Shown: one piece after another, positions 36,723-45,997 of the stretch
How positions within the stretch are numbered: position 1 is the stretch's first letter
How the letters are laid out: each line of letters starts with the position of its first letter
Origin: Parendozoicomonas callyspongiae
Lineage (GTDB): Bacteria > Pseudomonadota > Gammaproteobacteria > Pseudomonadales > Endozoicomonadaceae
Direction: 5' to 3'
Assembly: GCF_023502345.1 (NCBI RefSeq)
Contig: NZ_JAMFLX010000002.1
Span: forward strand, 124,001-188,000
Length of the DNA stretch: 64,000 nt
Program-made: the position numbers and the translations under genes
The notes under the pieces: generated by a model
Told to the model about the DNA's origin: nothing
The model's input: only the letters and a program-made list of their open reading frames with translations
The model's database searches: none

Positions 36723-37889
36723 ATGGAATCCACTTTACTGCTGCGTCTTCCTGCCAGTGAGCAGAATGCTGTTAGTTGGCAGTTATCCCGCAATGTGGAT
36801 GGCAGGGATGTCCTGGAATCCGGCAGCCTTGCGCTGCAGGATCTTGCCAGTCTGCAAGAGAAGTGCATTAACTGCCGGGTTGTTGTTTTGGTGCCCGGTG
36901 AACTGGTCAATCTGACCACACTGACCGTATCCGGCAGGGTCAATCAGGCGGTGATCAAATCTCTGCCATATCGGCTGGAAGAAGATCTGGGCTGTGATGT
37001 CGATGGTGTGCATGTTGCCATGCTGGGCCGCACCGGTGATCAGCTTCATCTGGCTGTTGTTGATCAGGTACGAATGCAGCAGTGGTCTGAGTGGCTGGCT
37101 AATGCAGGTATTGTCAGTCAGCAGTGGCTGCCGGAAACTTTGGTATTGCCCTGGCAGGAAGGTCAGTGCGTAGTGGTCGTCATGCCACATGACGAGAAGA
37201 TTATCGTTCGCCATGATAAATGGAAAGCGGGTGTCTGTGAGCATGACTGGCTCTCCTTCTATCTGAATTCCCTGGCCGAAGACAGTGAAGAAGAGCTGGA
37301 AACTGTCCAGTTGGACTGGATGCAATCGGAAGCCGGGATTTTCGCTGAAGCCTGCCGCCAGAAAGCCAACCTGCTGCAGGGAGACTGGAAACCAAAGACA
37401 GTTAGCAAGACAGGTGGGTTGCGCAACTGGCGTCTTACGATGGCACTCGTTGCGGCTATATCCTGCCTTTGGCTGGGAGGTACTCTCTGGAAAACTCACC
37501 AGCTCCAACGGCAGACTGAAGAATACCAGGCGAAGTCTGTAGCGATTTATAACCAATTGTTCCCTGGCAAACGTGTTGTGCGCCTGCTTCCCCAGCTAGA
37601 GCGTGAGCTTGCCAATATGAAACAGAGTCAGCAGCCTGACCAGGGATTGCTGGATCAACTGGTTATGCTGGCGCCGGTTATGCAGAAACACACGGATATA
37701 AAACCTGTTGAATTTAATTATGACCGCTCGCGCAAGCAGCTGAAGATAGTTGCAGAGTCGGAAAGCATTGTCACTTTCTCCAGGTTGCGAGATCAGGTAG
37801 CGGAATATGGACAGGCCCGGCTTGAGTCAGTCGAGCAGAATGGCAAGAGCGTAACCGGTGTGCTGGTTATTGCCGGCCAGCCAAAGTAA
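36723..37889 (+). CDS. gspL: type II secretion system protein GspL
   Basis: GspL recruits the ATPase GspE to the inner membrane and pairs with GspM. The 388 residues begin with an actin-like cytoplasmic domain (VVLVPGELVNLTTLTVSGR, LPYRLEEDLGCDVDGVHVA), then a membrane span at about 240-255 (MALVAAISCLWLGGTLW), and a periplasmic ferredoxin-like domain. ATG 36723 directly abuts the gspK stop. Confidence 0.94.
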   Translation: MESTLLLRLPASEQNAVSWQLSRNVDGRDVLESGSLALQDLASLQEKCINCRVVVLVPGELVNLTTLTVSGRVNQAVIKSLPYRLEEDLGCDVDGVHVAMLGRTGDQLHLAVVDQVRMQQWSEWLANAGIVSQQWLPETLVLPWQEGQCVVVVMPHDEKIIVRHDKWKAGVCEHDWLSFYLNSLAEDSEEELETVQLDWMQSEAGIFAEACRQKANLLQGDWKPKTVSKTGGLRNWRLTMALVAAISCLWLGGTLWKTHQLQRQTEEYQAKSVAIYNQLFPGKRVVRLLPQLERELANMKQSQQPDQGLLDQLVMLAPVMQKHTDIKPVEFNYDRSRKQLKIVAESESIVTFSRLRDQVAEYGQARLESVEQNGKSVTGVLVIAGQPK

Positions 37890-37903
37890 GCGGGGCGGTT
37901 TCG

Positions 37904-38413
37904 ATGGATAATTTGAAAGTACAGGCTTCCCAGTATTGGAATGGTTTAAGTTCGAGAGAGAGGCAGCTGGTTTTTGTCGGTGGTATTGCCCTGATTATCT
38001 GGCTGGTGTTTTTTGGTGTTATGCGCCCTGTTATGGAGGCAGAGCATGACGCCCGCGCCCAGCTCTCCAGCAGTCAATCTCAGCTGGCAGAGGTTGAAGC
38101 AATAGCCGGAGAAATTCTGGCCCTGCGGGATGCGGGGGTGACTTCGACCGGAGGAGCAGCTGACCAGCCGCTGGATACCCTGATCAGTCGCTCAGCAGCC
38201 CTTGAAAAAATCACCCTGAAAGGAATCAATCAGCAGAATAACAGTCTGCTGGTAAGGGTTGAGAAAACGCCCTTTATCAAACTTATGTCCTGGTTCAGGG
38301 CTTTAGAGACCCTGGGATTATCGGTCGACTCTCTTCAGGTATTACGCACAGATAAACCTGGTGTGGTTGAAGTGCAGCAGCTGCGTATCAGTCGTATGGG
38401 AGATCAACGATGA
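37904..38413 (+). CDS. gspM: type II secretion system protein GspM
   Basis: An inner-membrane partner of GspL, 169 residues. It has a short cytoplasmic start with the motif WNGLSSRERQLVFVGG, one membrane span (GIALIIWLVFFGVM), a coiled-coil stretch (AQLSSSQSQLAEVEAIAGEI) and a ferredoxin-like periplasmic domain. It overlaps gspN by the ATGA junction. Confidence 0.93.
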   Translation: MDNLKVQASQYWNGLSSRERQLVFVGGIALIIWLVFFGVMRPVMEAEHDARAQLSSSQSQLAEVEAIAGEILALRDAGVTSTGGAADQPLDTLISRSAALEKITLKGINQQNNSLLVRVEKTPFIKLMSWFRALETLGLSVDSLQVLRTDKPGVVEVQQLRISRMGDQR

Positions 38414-39177
38414 AGAAGGCTGTACTGCTGAGCAGTGTTGCTATCGTCTCTCTGGCTGGATTTGTGGTTGTTAAGGTTCCAGCTTCAATAGTCTGGCAGC
38501 AGCTTCTGGAGCAAAACCTGGTTCCGCAGGAGCTGACTCTTGAGGGTCTGGAGGGAACCTTATGGTTTGGATCTGCTGATAAGGTCTTTTGGGAAGGAAG
38601 CCGGCTTCCCGGATTGCAGTGGAATTTTTCTGGTTTCTCTCCTGTCAGTCTGTCTGCGGGATACAACGTTCAGCTGGGGCATGCCCGTACGGATATTTCA
38701 GCGAAAGGCTATCTGGAAGCAGGGCCTGATTACCTGGAAGTGCTAAACCTCAGCAGTCGTATGACGCTTGAGCAGCTTCAGACATGGCTGGATATTCCTC
38801 TTCCCATGGCTGTTAATGGTCAGGCGCGTTTGTCTATAAATGAACTCCGGCTGGCAGGGAAAAGCTGTGAATCACTTGATGGTTCTGGTCGGCTCAGTGA
38901 TGTTGTCGTGGATTCAGTGTGGGGTGAGCTTGATCTTGGTGCAAGTAACTTTTCCCTGGATTGTTCAGGACAGCAGATGACTGCAAAGCTTGACCAGAAG
39001 TCGGACCATATTGTTTCCAGCCTGACGTTCGGCTTAACAAACCTGCAGAACTACACCCTTGATGGCAGGCTGGAGCCACAACCCGACCTGGGGAAACCCT
39101 ACCGTGAGGGGCTTGGGTATATCGGAGACAGTGATTCTAGAGGTGGATATCAGGTGTCCTGGCAGGGAAGTTTATAA
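38410..39177 (+). CDS. gspN: type II secretion system protein GspN
   Basis: A 255-residue protein with an N-terminal anchor (VLLSSVAIVSLAGFVVVKVP) and a periplasmic part starting LTLEGLEGTLWFGSADKV, the GspN pattern. GspN is present in only some T2SS and is not essential in all. It ends the operon. No gspO prepilin-peptidase gene follows, so PilD from elsewhere in the genome is presumably used. Confidence 0.88.
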   Translation: MKKAVLLSSVAIVSLAGFVVVKVPASIVWQQLLEQNLVPQELTLEGLEGTLWFGSADKVFWEGSRLPGLQWNFSGFSPVSLSAGYNVQLGHARTDISAKGYLEAGPDYLEVLNLSSRMTLEQLQTWLDIPLPMAVNGQARLSINELRLAGKSCESLDGSGRLSDVVVDSVWGELDLGASNFSLDCSGQQMTAKLDQKSDHIVSSLTFGLTNLQNYTLDGRLEPQPDLGKPYREGLGYIGDSDSRGGYQVSWQGSL

Positions 39178-39222
39178 ATAGCTGTCTGATTAGCAGTCTC
39201 TTTTCGTGATAAACTGCCCGGC

Positions 39223-40215
39223 ATGACAAATGCCATGAAAATGAATGAAGCATCAAAAACTCCAGCCTCTGGTGTGAATGCCGGCGCTGGAGTTCGCTTT
39301 TTAACGATTGATGAAGATCAGGCTGGCCAGCGGCTGGATAACTTTCTGCGCGTGGTTCTGAAGGGTGTTCCCAAAACCCGTATCTACCGGATTATCCGCA
39401 AGGGCGAGGTTCGGGTGAATAAAGGCCGTGCCAAGGCTGAAACCAAGCTTCAGGGCGGTGATGTGGTGCGGGTGCCTCCTGTCCGCATGAGTGAAGCCAA
39501 GGCACCGGTTGTACCTGGTATGGAGCTGGCCCGGCAGTTGGAAGCGGGTATAGTTCACGAAGATGATGCCCTGATAGTGCTGAACAAACCCAGCGGTATC
39601 GCGGTACATGGCGGCAGTGGTGTCAATCTTGGGGTGATTGAAGCCCTCAGGCAACTAAGGCCTGATAACCGTTTCCTTGAACTGGTTCACCGGATTGACC
39701 GTGATACCTCCGGCTGTCTTCTGGTTGCCAAGAAGCGCAGTCTGCTTCGTCATCTGCATACCCAGATTCGCGAACATAAGATGACCAAGGTTTACAATGC
39801 CCTGGTTGATGGTCGCTGGTCATCCCGGCGTACCCAGGTTTCTGTTCCCTTGCTCAAGCGCACACTGCCATCCGGTGAGTGGGTGGTAAAGGTTCAGGCT
39901 GATGGCAAAACAGCCCTGACCTATTTCACAGTACTGCAGCGTTTTGAGAAAGCGACTCTGGTTGAAGCTGATCTGAAAACCGGCCGTACTCATCAGATAC
40001 GCGTTCACACCCGTCATTCCGGCCATCCTATTCTGGGTGATGATAAATATGGTTATGAACATATGCAGGAACTGACCCGCAGCATTGGCTTAAGCAGGCT
40101 TTTCCTGCATGCTGCACGGGTAGGGTTTCATATGCCGGATGGTGAATACAGAGAGTTTGAAGCACCATTACCGGACGAATTAAATGGTGTACTAAAAAAT
40201 CTTAAATCAATGTGA
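39223..40215 (+). CDS. rluC: 23S rRNA pseudouridine synthase RluC
   Basis: RluC makes pseudouridines at positions 955, 2504 and 2580 (E. coli numbering) of 23S rRNA. The 330 residues hold an N-terminal S4 RNA-binding domain (QRLDNFLRVVLKGVPKTRIY ... GEVRVNKGR) and a catalytic domain with HRIDRDTSG, whose Asp is the nucleophile, and ADLKTGRTHQIRVH. It opens the conserved block that leads to tatD. Confidence 0.94.
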   Translation: MTNAMKMNEASKTPASGVNAGAGVRFLTIDEDQAGQRLDNFLRVVLKGVPKTRIYRIIRKGEVRVNKGRAKAETKLQGGDVVRVPPVRMSEAKAPVVPGMELARQLEAGIVHEDDALIVLNKPSGIAVHGGSGVNLGVIEALRQLRPDNRFLELVHRIDRDTSGCLLVAKKRSLLRHLHTQIREHKMTKVYNALVDGRWSSRRTQVSVPLLKRTLPSGEWVVKVQADGKTALTYFTVLQRFEKATLVEADLKTGRTHQIRVHTRHSGHPILGDDKYGYEHMQELTRSIGLSRLFLHAARVGFHMPDGEYREFEAPLPDELNGVLKNLKSM

Positions 40216-40257
40216 AGCCGTACATGTCAATGAGTGGGGTATATGCTTCACTCATTG

Positions 40258-40418
40258 AGAAGCTGTCTGAAAAGTTTGTGCGTAGCGAGGCCGTGGGAAA
40301 TGGAGGATAAAAATCAGGTTTTGTAAGGCGAATAGTGGTTCTATTTAACGAGCAAAAGCTGGTTTTTAGCCCCATTTCCCGCTGCCGCAGTAGCAACATG
40401 ACTTTTCAGACAGCTTCT
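40258..40418. repeat. long palindromic repeat element, copy 2
   Basis: A 161-bp imperfect inverted repeat. The outer arms match exactly for 18 bases (AGAAGCTGTCTGAAAAGT type) and inner arms pair around GGGAAATGG. Its central 22 bases (40330-40351) are identical to those of the element at 19634-19791, and both carry GTAGCGAG on the left arm and GCAGTAG on the right arm. It fills most of the rluC-sppA gap, where related genomes have a HAD-hydrolase gene. Confidence 0.8.
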
Positions 40419-40450
40419 GAAAGGCGTTTTTGATTTAAGGGGAATAATAA

Positions 40451-41422
40451 ATGTCAGATAGCCAGGATGGTGGAGGAGTTATGGCCTCTGAAGATCGCAA
40501 GCTTCTTGAAAAGATGCTGTTCAGTACGATCCAGGAACAAAGGCGTGCAAGGCGCTGGAGTATCTTTTTTCGGTTTCTGTTTTTTCTCTGGTTATTTGCT
40601 CTTGTGGGTTCGATTATGTTCTCTGTGGGTGGTGGTGTTACCGGCAAACAGACACCGGCTGAATATACCGCGCTGATTGATGTAAAAGGGGCGATTGCCG
40701 CGGATAAGGATGCCAATGCCGACTCCATTGTGACCGGACTGCGTAAAGCCTTTGACGATGAAAAAGTGCGTGGGGTTATTCTGCGTATTAACAGTCCCGG
40801 CGGCAGCCCGGTTCAGGCTGCTTATATTTTCGACGAAGTGAACCGTCTAAAGGAAACCCGCCCGGAGATTAAGGTTTATGCCGTGATCGCGGATGTCGGT
40901 GCATCAGCTGCTTATTATATTGCTGCAGCTGCTGATGATATCTATGCCAACAGAGGCTCGGTTGTCGGTTCGATTGGTGCTTATATGGCGACCTTTGGTT
41001 TTGAAGGTGCCATGGAAAAGCTGGGGGTGACCCGCCGCTTCTATGGCTCCGGTGACCACAAGGCTTTGACAGATCCGTTCCAGCCCGAGGATAAAGTGGC
41101 AGCCAAGCATCTGCGTGCCACTGTGAAGAATATTCATGATCAGTTTGTTGAGAGTGTCAAGGAAGGCAGGGAAGGGCGCCTGAAGGATAACCCTGATCTG
41201 TTTACCGGTTTGATCTGGACCGGACAGCAGGCTCTGGAGCTTGGGCTGGTTGATGGCCTGGGCAGTCCTGGCTATGTGGCCCGTGAGGTAATTGGTCACG
41301 AGGACATTGTTGATTTCACTGTGAAGCCCGGATTCTTTGATCGTTTTGCGCAAAAGGTGGGTTCCAGTGCGGCGCAGGCCCTTGGTGTATCCCTTGGGCT
41401 GGAAGGACCTGCGGTTCGTTAG
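40451..41422 (+). CDS. sppA: signal peptide peptidase SppA (short form), S49 serine protease
   Basis: A membrane-bound protease that digests leftover signal peptides at the periplasmic face. The 323 residues have one N-terminal membrane span (FFRFLFFLWLFALVGSIMFS) and one S49 domain with INSPGGSPVQAAY, the nucleophile Ser in DVGASAAYYIA, and the general-base Lys likely in GSGDHKALTDPF. This is the single-domain 36K type, not the double-length E. coli SppA. AAGGGG precedes ATG 40451. Confidence 0.92.
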   Translation: MSDSQDGGGVMASEDRKLLEKMLFSTIQEQRRARRWSIFFRFLFFLWLFALVGSIMFSVGGGVTGKQTPAEYTALIDVKGAIAADKDANADSIVTGLRKAFDDEKVRGVILRINSPGGSPVQAAYIFDEVNRLKETRPEIKVYAVIADVGASAAYYIAAAADDIYANRGSVVGSIGAYMATFGFEGAMEKLGVTRRFYGSGDHKALTDPFQPEDKVAAKHLRATVKNIHDQFVESVKEGREGRLKDNPDLFTGLIWTGQQALELGLVDGLGSPGYVAREVIGHEDIVDFTVKPGFFDRFAQKVGSSAAQALGVSLGLEGPAVR

Positions 41423-41439
41423 CCTAAGACTTCTGTCAA

Positions 41440-42012
41440 TCAGGGAATTGTCAGACCCTGCTCCCGCAGCAGGGCTGACAGCCTGATTAACGGCAGCCCT
41501 TCCAGGGCTGTCGGATCATCCCCCTCCATTTTCTCAAACAGGCTGATTCCCAGCTGCTCCCATTTGAAACTGCCGGCACAGTCCAGCGGCTGGTCGATGG
41601 CTATATAGCGTTTGATCTCATCATCACCAAGATTCCGGAATGTCACCCTGTAAGGCACGACTTCAGTGTGGAAAATCCCACCAGGGGTATAAATGCTGAA
41701 AGCGGTAAGAAAGGTGACGATCTGGCCGCTGGCCCGTTTCAGCTGTTCGAAAGCTTTTTCTGGTGTCCCTGCTTTTCCAAGGACTTCCCCATTGAGTACG
41801 GCAACCTGGTCAGAAGCGATAATCAGGCCATTTACCTTCTGCTCACGGATCGCCATGGCTTTCTCCATGCTGAGCCGTGAGGCCAGTTGTTCAGGGTTTT
41901 CTCCCGGCTTTGGAGACTCATCAATATCCGGGCTGATACAGGAAAAATTAAGCCCAAGACGGCTTAACAGACGACGGCGATAGCTGGAACTTGATGCCAG
42001 GATAAGGTTCAT
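41440..42012 (-). CDS. maf: Maf-family nucleoside triphosphate pyrophosphatase (YceF type)
   Basis: Maf proteins hydrolyse modified nucleotides; the YceF branch prefers 7-methyl-GTP. ATG 42012 gives 190 residues starting MNLILASSSSYRRRLLSRLG, the family start; an upstream in-frame ATG at 42132 would add 40 residues. Further motifs are DIDESPKPGE, IIASDQVAVLNG and CAGSFKWEQLG. It is the only minus-strand gene in the rluC-tatD block and is divergent from yceD, as in Pseudomonas. Confidence 0.93.
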   Translation of the reverse strand: MNLILASSSSYRRRLLSRLGLNFSCISPDIDESPKPGENPEQLASRLSMEKAMAIREQKVNGLIIASDQVAVLNGEVLGKAGTPEKAFEQLKRASGQIVTFLTAFSIYTPGGIFHTEVVPYRVTFRNLGDDEIKRYIAIDQPLDCAGSFKWEQLGISLFEKMEGDDPTALEGLPLIRLSALLREQGLTIP

Positions 42013-42141
42013 GTTATCGGTAATACTCGTGGAAATTGGTAGCGCTTGCAGTCTAACGGGAAAAATCGAGGCAGGAAATCGCATAATTGGTGTTGTTTCT
42101 CTCTTTACACCCGCTTGCCATCCCCCTATCATTGCGCGCTT

Positions 42142-42684
42142 ATGTATACCGGACAGTTACCAAAGCATATTTCCCCACGTAAGCTGGCCATGCAAGACGC
42201 TGTTATTGAAGGTGTTTTGCCGGTAGCCAGCTGCGAAAGGCTGAGAGATGTGCTTGCCGATGATCAGGACAATGTGCGAGTCGTACTGCGATTCAGCGTT
42301 GATGAACAGCGGCGCCCGCTGATTCAGGGTGAGCTTGAGGGTGAGCTTGGCATGATTTGCCAGCGCTGTCTCGAGGTGGCCAAGGTTCAGATTTCCGCCA
42401 GCGTAAATGTTGCGATGGTGTTGAATGAAGACCAGGCTCGCAACCTGCCGGGTTATCTTGACCCGTTGCTTGTGGAAGATGAAGCTGTTGATCTGCAGCC
42501 GTTCCTGGAAGAAGAGATTCTCCTGAACCTGCCGATTGTTGCTTACCATGAGAACGAAAGCTGTCATAGTGGCCAGGCGGCATACAGCACTTTACCTTCA
42601 GACTCTGCTGAAGCGGAAGCTACGGTTGAGGTTAAGCGACCTAACCCTTTCAGTGTGCTGGCTGACCTGAAAGCCGGCAAATAA
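42142..42684 (+). CDS. yceD: DUF177 protein YceD (large ribosomal RNA accumulation protein)
   Basis: YceD proteins are needed for normal 23S rRNA accumulation and nearly always precede rpmF. ATG 42142 ([20 protein letters not shown]) gives 180 residues (E. coli 173). The DUF177 core shows [11 protein letters not shown] and [20 protein letters not shown], and the end [12 protein letters not shown] is conserved. The upstream in-frame extension to 42046 is not supported. Confidence 0.93.
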   Translation: MYTGQLPKHISPRKLAMQDAVIEGVLPVASCERLRDVLADDQDNVRVVLRFSVDEQRRPLIQGELEGELGMICQRCLEVAKVQISASVNVAMVLNEDQARNLPGYLDPLLVEDEAVDLQPFLEEEILLNLPIVAYHENESCHSGQAAYSTLPSDSAEAEATVEVKRPNPFSVLADLKAGK

Positions 42685-42704
42685 TTTTTTCAGGAGATTT
42701 ATCC

Positions 42705-42875
42705 ATGGCCGTTCAAAAGAACCGCAAAACCCGCTCCAAGCGCGACATGCGTCGCTCCCACGATGCTCTGACTGCTGTTAAGCCGTCTATCGATGCGACT
42801 TCCGGTGAATCCCACCTGCGTCACCACGTGACTGCTGATGGTTTCTACCGTGGCAAAAAAGTTATCGCTGACTGA
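42705..42875 (+). CDS. rpmF: 50S ribosomal protein L32
   Basis: A 56-residue ribosomal protein, [20 protein letters not shown] to KKVIAD, with the L32 N-terminal basic motif. It has no zinc Cys, as is usual in gammaproteobacteria. CAGGAG at 42691-42696 precedes the start. yceD-rpmF-plsX is the conserved order linking ribosome and lipid synthesis. Confidence 0.97.
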   Translation: MAVQKNRKTRSKRDMRRSHDALTAVKPSIDATSGESHLRHHVTADGFYRGKKVIAD

Positions 42876-42893
42876 TAGCGAGACATTCACGCT

Positions 42894-43913
42894 TTGAGTC
42901 AGAGAAAGACCATAGCGCTGGATATTATGAGTGGGGACTGCGGTCCCCATTCTCGTATCCGGGCTGCGCAGGAAACGCTTAAGTTACATCCCGGCCTTCA
43001 TCTCATTCTTGTGGGGGAGGCGCATCTTATTCGTGAAGTTCTTGGTGCAGCGGAAACGGATCGGATAACCATAATTCAGGCTGAGCAGGTGGTCACAATG
43101 GATGACCGGCCTTCCCAGGCGCTGCGTCGGAAGCAGGATTCGTCTATGTGGCGGGCTGTTGAGCAGGTGGCCATGGGTATGTCACAGGCCTGTGTCAGTG
43201 CCGGTAATACCGGGGCGCTCATGGCTATGGGGCGTCATCTCCTGAAAACCCTTCCCGGTATTGATCGACCTGCTCTTGTTGGTCCGGTTCCTTCGGCTTC
43301 CGGCCAGACACTTCTTCTTGATCTTGGCGCCAATATTGACTGTTCAGCTGAGCAGTTGCACCAGTTTGCCGTTCTGGGTTCATTGATGATGAGTGAAGTC
43401 TATGAGGTTTCCTGTCCCCGGGTTGGTCTGCTGAATGTTGGTGAGGAAGAGGCGAAGGGAAGTGAAAAAGTTCGCCTGGCCCAGCAGTTGCTCGGCGACA
43501 ATGATGAATTAAACTACTTTGGTTTTGTAGAAGGCGACGATCTTTTCTCCTGCGCTGTCGATGTCGTGGTTTGCGATGGGTTTCCTGGCAATGTCGCGTT
43601 GAAATCCAGTGAGGGTGCTGCCCGCTATGTTATGCGACAGTTGCAGGGTAAGCAGCTGCAGGGTGATCTAAAGTTGAACCTTTGGCATCGAATGCTTGCC
43701 TGGGTTGCACGTCCGCTTCTGCGACGTTTTGTTGAAAGTCTTGATCCGGGTCGCTTTAACGGGGCGACACTGCTTGGTTTGCAGGGCGTGGTTGTAAAAA
43801 GCCATGGCAGTGCTGATGAGCAACAGTTCCTGGCAGCGATAAACCAGGCGGTCAGGGCGGTTGAACAAAATGCCGTGCATCGGATTAACGATCGCCTGGA
43901 GAGTATGCTTTAA
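42894..43913 (+). CDS. plsX: phosphate acyltransferase PlsX
   Basis: PlsX converts acyl-ACP to acyl-phosphate, the first donor for glycerolipid synthesis. The 339 residues start at TTG 42894 and follow the family: ALDIMSGDCGP (usually MGGDxGP), SAGNTGALMAMG, LLDLGANIDC, VGLLNVGEEEAKG, VVCDGFPGNVALK and GGATLLGL-type sequence FNGATLLGLQGVVVKSHG. It lies 18 bases after rpmF. Confidence 0.95.
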   Translation: MSQRKTIALDIMSGDCGPHSRIRAAQETLKLHPGLHLILVGEAHLIREVLGAAETDRITIIQAEQVVTMDDRPSQALRRKQDSSMWRAVEQVAMGMSQACVSAGNTGALMAMGRHLLKTLPGIDRPALVGPVPSASGQTLLLDLGANIDCSAEQLHQFAVLGSLMMSEVYEVSCPRVGLLNVGEEEAKGSEKVRLAQQLLGDNDELNYFGFVEGDDLFSCAVDVVVCDGFPGNVALKSSEGAARYVMRQLQGKQLQGDLKLNLWHRMLAWVARPLLRRFVESLDPGRFNGATLLGLQGVVVKSHGSADEQQFLAAINQAVRAVEQNAVHRINDRLESML

Positions 43914-44118
43914 CCATTTTCATCGGATGGAAAAAGTATTCTCCGCTTATGGCTGTTTGAGAACTGTCAGTAAATGGTATTGTTGGTTTGTGTTTGATAT
44001 TGCGTATTTTGCTGCGCTTTTAGTCATCGTTGGCTTTTTGTGCTCAATCGCTGCATGTTTGCCGCAGAACAACTCTTTTCTTGTTACCGTACGGCAATGT
44101 CCGTGCAACATATTTTTA

Positions 44119-44146
44119 CCGACAGAGTCTTTCGTTTCCCTATAAT
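44119..44146 (+). promoter_or_regulatory. candidate promoter of the fabD operon
   Basis: A perfect TATAAT at 44141-44146 with a weaker -35 CCGACA at 44119-44124 and a 16-base spacer. The expected start near 44153 lies about 27 bases before fabD. It follows a roughly 200-base gap after plsX with no gene. Confidence 0.55.
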
Positions 44147-44179
44147 AGGGCCATTCAGTAACAGGATATTGCAGAGTCG

Positions 44180-45106
44180 ATGACTTCCAGTACCGCGTTT
44201 ATCTTTCCCGGGCAGGGATCCCAGAAAGTAGGTATGCTGGCCGCACTTGCCGGCCAGGAAACTGTTGTTAATGACACTCTTGTGGAAGCCAGTGATGTAC
44301 TGGGCTTTGATCTGCAGGAGATGATTCTTAATGGTCCGGCCGAAGCGCTGAACTCCACTGAAAACACACAGCCAGCCTTGCTGGCATCCGGTGTGGCTCT
44401 CTGGCGTCTGTGGCAGGCCCGTGGTGGTGAGACCCCGCAGTATGTAGCAGGTCACAGTCTGGGTGAGTATTCTGCCCTGGTTGCAGCGGGTGTTCTGTCA
44501 TACGCTGATGCCCTGCGCCTGGTTCGCAGTCGTGGTCTTTATATGCAGCAGGCTGTACCCCAGGGTGAGGGTGGCATGGCTGCTGTTATCGGCCTTGATG
44601 ATGACAAGGTTATTGAGATTTGCGCCAAAGCCTGCCTTGAAGGTGAAGTGCTGTCTGCGGTGAACTTTAATGCACCGGGTCAGGTTGTTATTGCCGGTTC
44701 TGCCGCGTCCGTGAAAGCATCACAGGAAGCCTTTGCTGCGGCTGGTGCACGTAAGGTTATGCCGCTGCCTGTGAGCGTACCTTCTCACTGTGCTCTGATG
44801 AAGCCTGCAGCGGAGCGACTGGAAGCTGACCTGGCCTCTATCGAGATTTCTGCACCGGTGATTCCTGTTGTCCATAATGTGTCAGCAGCAACTACCCAGG
44901 ATGGTGATACTATCCGTGCCAACCTGGTCAGCCAGCTTTATATGCCTGTACGCTGGGTTGAATCTGTGCGCTTTATGGTGGCTGAAGGTGTCACTGAAAT
45001 GAAAGAGTGTGGACCAGGCAAAGTGCTTGCTGGTCTGGGCAAACGAATTGAGCGTTCTGTTCCTGTTGCAGGAATGGAAGATCTGTCGGTTTATCCCGCC
45101 GCTTAA
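44180..45106 (+). CDS. fabD: malonyl-CoA:ACP transacylase
   Basis: FabD moves malonyl groups from CoA to ACP for fatty acid chain extension. The 308 residues (E. coli 309) start with FIFPGQGSQKVGM; the nucleophile Ser is in VAGHSLGEYSALV; a conserved Arg lies in LRLVRSRGLYMQ; the catalytic His is in VSVPSHCALM; and ECGPGKVLAGL closes the fold. First gene of fabD-fabG-acpP-fabF. Confidence 0.97.
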   Translation: MTSSTAFIFPGQGSQKVGMLAALAGQETVVNDTLVEASDVLGFDLQEMILNGPAEALNSTENTQPALLASGVALWRLWQARGGETPQYVAGHSLGEYSALVAAGVLSYADALRLVRSRGLYMQQAVPQGEGGMAAVIGLDDDKVIEICAKACLEGEVLSAVNFNAPGQVVIAGSAASVKASQEAFAAAGARKVMPLPVSVPSHCALMKPAAERLEADLASIEISAPVIPVVHNVSAATTQDGDTIRANLVSQLYMPVRWVESVRFMVAEGVTEMKECGPGKVLAGLGKRIERSVPVAGMEDLSVYPAA

Positions 45107-45117
45107 AGGTTATGTAT

Positions 45118-45142
45118 AAGGGCAGCTTTCAGGGCTGCTCTT
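45118..45142 (+). other. hairpin between fabD and fabG
   Basis: A 9-bp stem, 45118-45126 with 45134-45142 (one G-T pair), without a T-run. It may stabilise or modulate the fabD-fabG transcript. Confidence 0.35.
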
Positions 45143-45177
45143 AGGGAATATATCCTGAACTGGAGAGGATGATGGGT

Positions 45178-45936
45178 ATGCAACAGGAAATTGCCGGATT
45201 GGCCGGTAAGGTCGCGCTGGTCACTGGTGCCAGTCGTGGCATTGGCCAGGCAATTGCCTTGCGTCTGGGTGCTGCAGGAGCCACTGTGATCGGTACTGCA
45301 ACGTCTGAAAAGGGCGCTGAAGCGATTTCCGGAGTTCTGGCTGAACACGGTATTGCTGGTGCGGGTATGCAGCTTGATGTGACTGATGCTGATTCTGTCA
45401 GCCGTGTCCTCAAGGATGTAGCCGAAAAATTTGGCGCCCCGCTGATTCTGGTGAATAATGCCGGAATCACCAAAGACAACATCCTTATGCGGATGAAAGA
45501 TGAAGAGTGGGAAGGTGTTATTAACACCAATCTGACCTCTATCTTCCGCATGAGCAAGGCTGCCATGCGGGCGATGACGAAAGCACGCTGGGGCCGTATT
45601 ATTAACATCAGTTCTGTAGTAGGCTCCATGGGTAACGCCGGGCAGTCCAACTACGCTGCTGCCAAAGCTGGTCTGGAAGGGTTCACCCGTTCTCTGGCCC
45701 GTGAACTTGGCAGTCGTGGTATCACTGTGAATGCAGTGGCGCCAGGATTTATTGATACCGATATGACCAAGGGGCTCCCTGATGAGCACCGCCAGAACCT
45801 GCTGGATCAGGTTCCGCTGGGTCGTCTCGGTCAGCCCGAAGAGATTGCGGGCGTTGTCGCTTTTCTTGCAGGGGATGAAGGTGCCTATGTCACCGGAGAG
45901 ACCCTGCATGTGAATGGTGGTATGTACATGGGTTGA
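45178..45936 (+). CDS. fabG: 3-oxoacyl-[ACP] reductase
   Basis: FabG reduces 3-ketoacyl-ACP with NADPH. It is a short-chain dehydrogenase: TGASRGIG (cofactor loop), NNAG, catalytic Ser in INISSVVGS, Tyr and Lys in SNYAAAKAG, and the C-terminal GETLHVNGGMYM. Three in-frame ATGs follow GGAGAGG (45162-45168); 45178 has the best spacing (252 residues), while 45169 and 45172 add two or three residues. Confidence 0.96.
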   Translation: MQQEIAGLAGKVALVTGASRGIGQAIALRLGAAGATVIGTATSEKGAEAISGVLAEHGIAGAGMQLDVTDADSVSRVLKDVAEKFGAPLILVNNAGITKDNILMRMKDEEWEGVINTNLTSIFRMSKAAMRAMTKARWGRIINISSVVGSMGNAGQSNYAAAKAGLEGFTRSLARELGSRGITVNAVAPGFIDTDMTKGLPDEHRQNLLDQVPLGRLGQPEEIAGVVAFLAGDEGAYVTGETLHVNGGMYMG

Positions 45937-45997
45937 TCCCGGCACACTATAATTGTCCGGGTAAACCGAGTGACTACCGCTACGGTTACTTATTTGC

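Noticed and set aside
43861-44145. A 94-codon plus-strand frame between plsX and fabD
   Set aside because: It starts inside plsX, lacks a ribosome-binding site, and ends over the fabD promoter. No family resemblance.
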